Positions 4,985-5,947 of a stretch of DNA of 5,947 nt are shown one piece after another. The first letter of the stretch is position 1. Each line of letters begins with the position of its first letter. The stretch lies in the NCBI GenBank assembly GCA_003695505.1, contig RFIY01000263.1, forward strand, positions 1 through 5,947, in the 5' to 3' direction. Source of the stretch: Candidatus Dadabacteria bacterium (GTDB taxonomy: Bacteria > J088). Under the pieces are notes generated by a model that saw only the letters and a program-made list of their open reading frames with translations, was not told the DNA's origin and did no database searches. The position numbers and the translations under genes were made by a program.

Positions 4985-5947
4985 ATGACTGAAGTAGAGA
5001 CGAAATTGCTGGCCGAGAAGTGGTGGGAACGCGTCCGCGCAAGCTACCCGGACGCCTGGGCCATGATCGCGGCCATCGGCATCGTCGTCAATCTGGTTGT
5101 GATCCCTGTCGACCTGATGAACATGACAGGGTCGTATCACAATGTGATCATTGGGCTACGTTGCGCGGCAGCAGCCTGGTTCGGCGTGATGTTCGTCGTC
5201 GCGCGACGATATCCGGACTGGCTTCGCAGATGGTGGCTGACAACCCTGCTCATCTCGTTCGCCTTCTTCTGCCTCGTCTACACGGCGATCAGTCTGATGG
5301 TCAATGGCATCCAGAACCACTACTACGCCGCGATCATCGAGGTCGAGTTCATCGTCGCAACCTTCGGGATGCTCCCTGTACTGCCGTTTGCCGTCGCGAC
5401 GATCCTGCTGAATGTTCTCTACATCGTCACCCACCAGGCGGCCGGCGCGATCGCAAGCACCTCGGAACTGATTACGTTGACCACGACACTTGGCATCTGC
5501 GCCGCGCTCGCAATCGTCACACTCGCCCGGATGATTCGCGTGCAACTTGGCGGATTCGCGGAGCTGCTGGAACGTCAAGTCCTGTCGCGCGAGCTGGAGG
5601 ACCGTGTTGCGGCCCAGACCTTGCGACTGCAACGCCTGAACCGCTACCTGAACGATCAGATCGAAGCGCACCGTCGCAGTCTGTCGCGAGAGTTGCACGA
5701 CGATCTGGGGCAACTGCTGTCCATCATCGTGCAAACGTCGAACGCGCTCGCGCCGGCCGCCGAGAAACTCGATGCGAGCGATCGCGAACGCTTTGCGTTG
5801 CTCCAGGATGTCAGTGCACGCGCCGTCGAGTCGGTGCGCCGCCTCGCCGCCGAAAACAGCGCCCCGGCCCTGGCCGAGCAGACTCTGTCGGCAGCCATCC
5901 GCGCCGATGTTCGGCGCATCGAATCGGCCGGCACGCTGTCTGTTGGC
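4985..5947 (+). CDS. Membrane sensor histidine kinase, HisKA_3 (NarX/DegS) class, 3' end cut by window
   Basis: First 321 codons of a two-component sensor kinase; the frame stays open to the last base. Six hydrophobic segments lie at about residues 25-46, 53-75, 85-107, 113-131, 132-149 and 161-183. Arg-rich stretches (ARRYPDWLRR, ARMIR) place both ends inside by the positive-inside rule. A charged, probably coiled-coil linker (about 186-231) leads to the dimerisation motif SLSRELHDDLGQLLS, where His238 (codon 5696-5698) is the expected phosphorylated residue, followed by the second helix LLQDVSARAVESVRRLAAE. This is the HisKA_3 form used by kinases that normally phosphorylate LuxR/NarL-type regulators. 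The ATPase domain would follow outside the window. No periplasmic sensor domain exists, so the signal is probably sensed in or at the membrane. The ATG at 4985 has only a poor ribosome binding site, but no better in-frame start is seen. Confidence 0.9.
   Translation, partial: MTEVETKLLAEKWWERVRASYPDAWAMIAAIGIVVNLVVIPVDLMNMTGSYHNVIIGLRCAAAAWFGVMFVVARRYPDWLRRWWLTTLLISFAFFCLVYTAISLMVNGIQNHYYAAIIEVEFIVATFGMLPVLPFAVATILLNVLYIVTHQAAGAIASTSELITLTTTLGICAALAIVTLARMIRVQLGGFAELLERQVLSRELEDRVAAQTLRLQRLNRYLNDQIEAHRRSLSRELHDDLGQLLSIIVQTSNALAPAAEKLDASDRERFALLQDVSARAVESVRRLAAENSAPALAEQTLSAAIRADVRRIESAGTLSVG

Noticed and set aside
5156-5734. 192-codon open frame on the minus strand
   Set aside because: It is antisense to the kinase membrane and H-box coding region and has low-complexity Arg/Asp/Gln composition.
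1-5947. CRISPR array, insertion sequence, phage or toxin-antitoxin genes
   Set aside because: No regular direct repeats, terminal inverted repeats, transposase, integrase or toxin-like products were found on either strand.

Overview
This GC-rich window looks like chromosomal DNA from a Gram-negative bacterium. The basis is the Proteobacteria-style fab gene order, the GC-rich coding, a DUF1285-like protein, and small STAS-like proteins of a type I associate with Proteobacteria and Myxococcota. No ribosomal or other strong taxonomic marker is present, so a closer placement would be a guess.

Region 1 (1-3157, + strand) is a type II fatty-acid synthesis operon in the classical order: fabD (about 10 N-terminal residues lie before the window), fabG, acpP, and a FabF-type ketoacyl synthase. 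Malonyl is loaded onto ACP by FabD, the ketosynthase extends the acyl chain, and FabG reduces the 3-ketoacyl-ACP. The genes are tightly coupled: fabD/fabG share ATGA, fabG-acpP are 28 nt apart with a good ribosome binding site, and the ketosynthase starts inside the end of acpP. Catalytic residues are intact except that FabG carries His at the tetrad Asn position. No fabH, dehydratase or enoyl reductase is visible, so I cannot tell whether this is the housekeeping operon or a specialised acyl/polyketide-type set.

Region 2 (3162-4776) holds three small genes. A 175-residue protein starts 4 nt after the ketosynthase stop. A convergent minus-strand DUF1285-like gene follows, then a divergent plus-strand gene whose product is a clear paralogue of the 175-residue protein (about half of aligned residues identical, without gaps over the core). 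The pair shares a QPxPxTPIPRGxAAR signature and has a pattern I read, tentatively, as a SpoIIAA/STAS-like fold.

Region 3 (4777-4984) contains a 7-bp hairpin, a minus-strand tRNA-Trp (anticodon CCA, no encoded 3' CCA) and a compact divergent promoter region. Region 4 (4985 to the end) is the first 321 codons of a membrane histidine kinase of the NarX/DegS (HisKA_3) class with six predicted membrane helices; its ATPase domain lies beyond the window.

I see no CRISPR array, insertion sequence, origin or phage gene. The most unusual item is the paralogous pair bracketing the DUF1285-like gene, one copy of which is attached to the fatty-acid operon.
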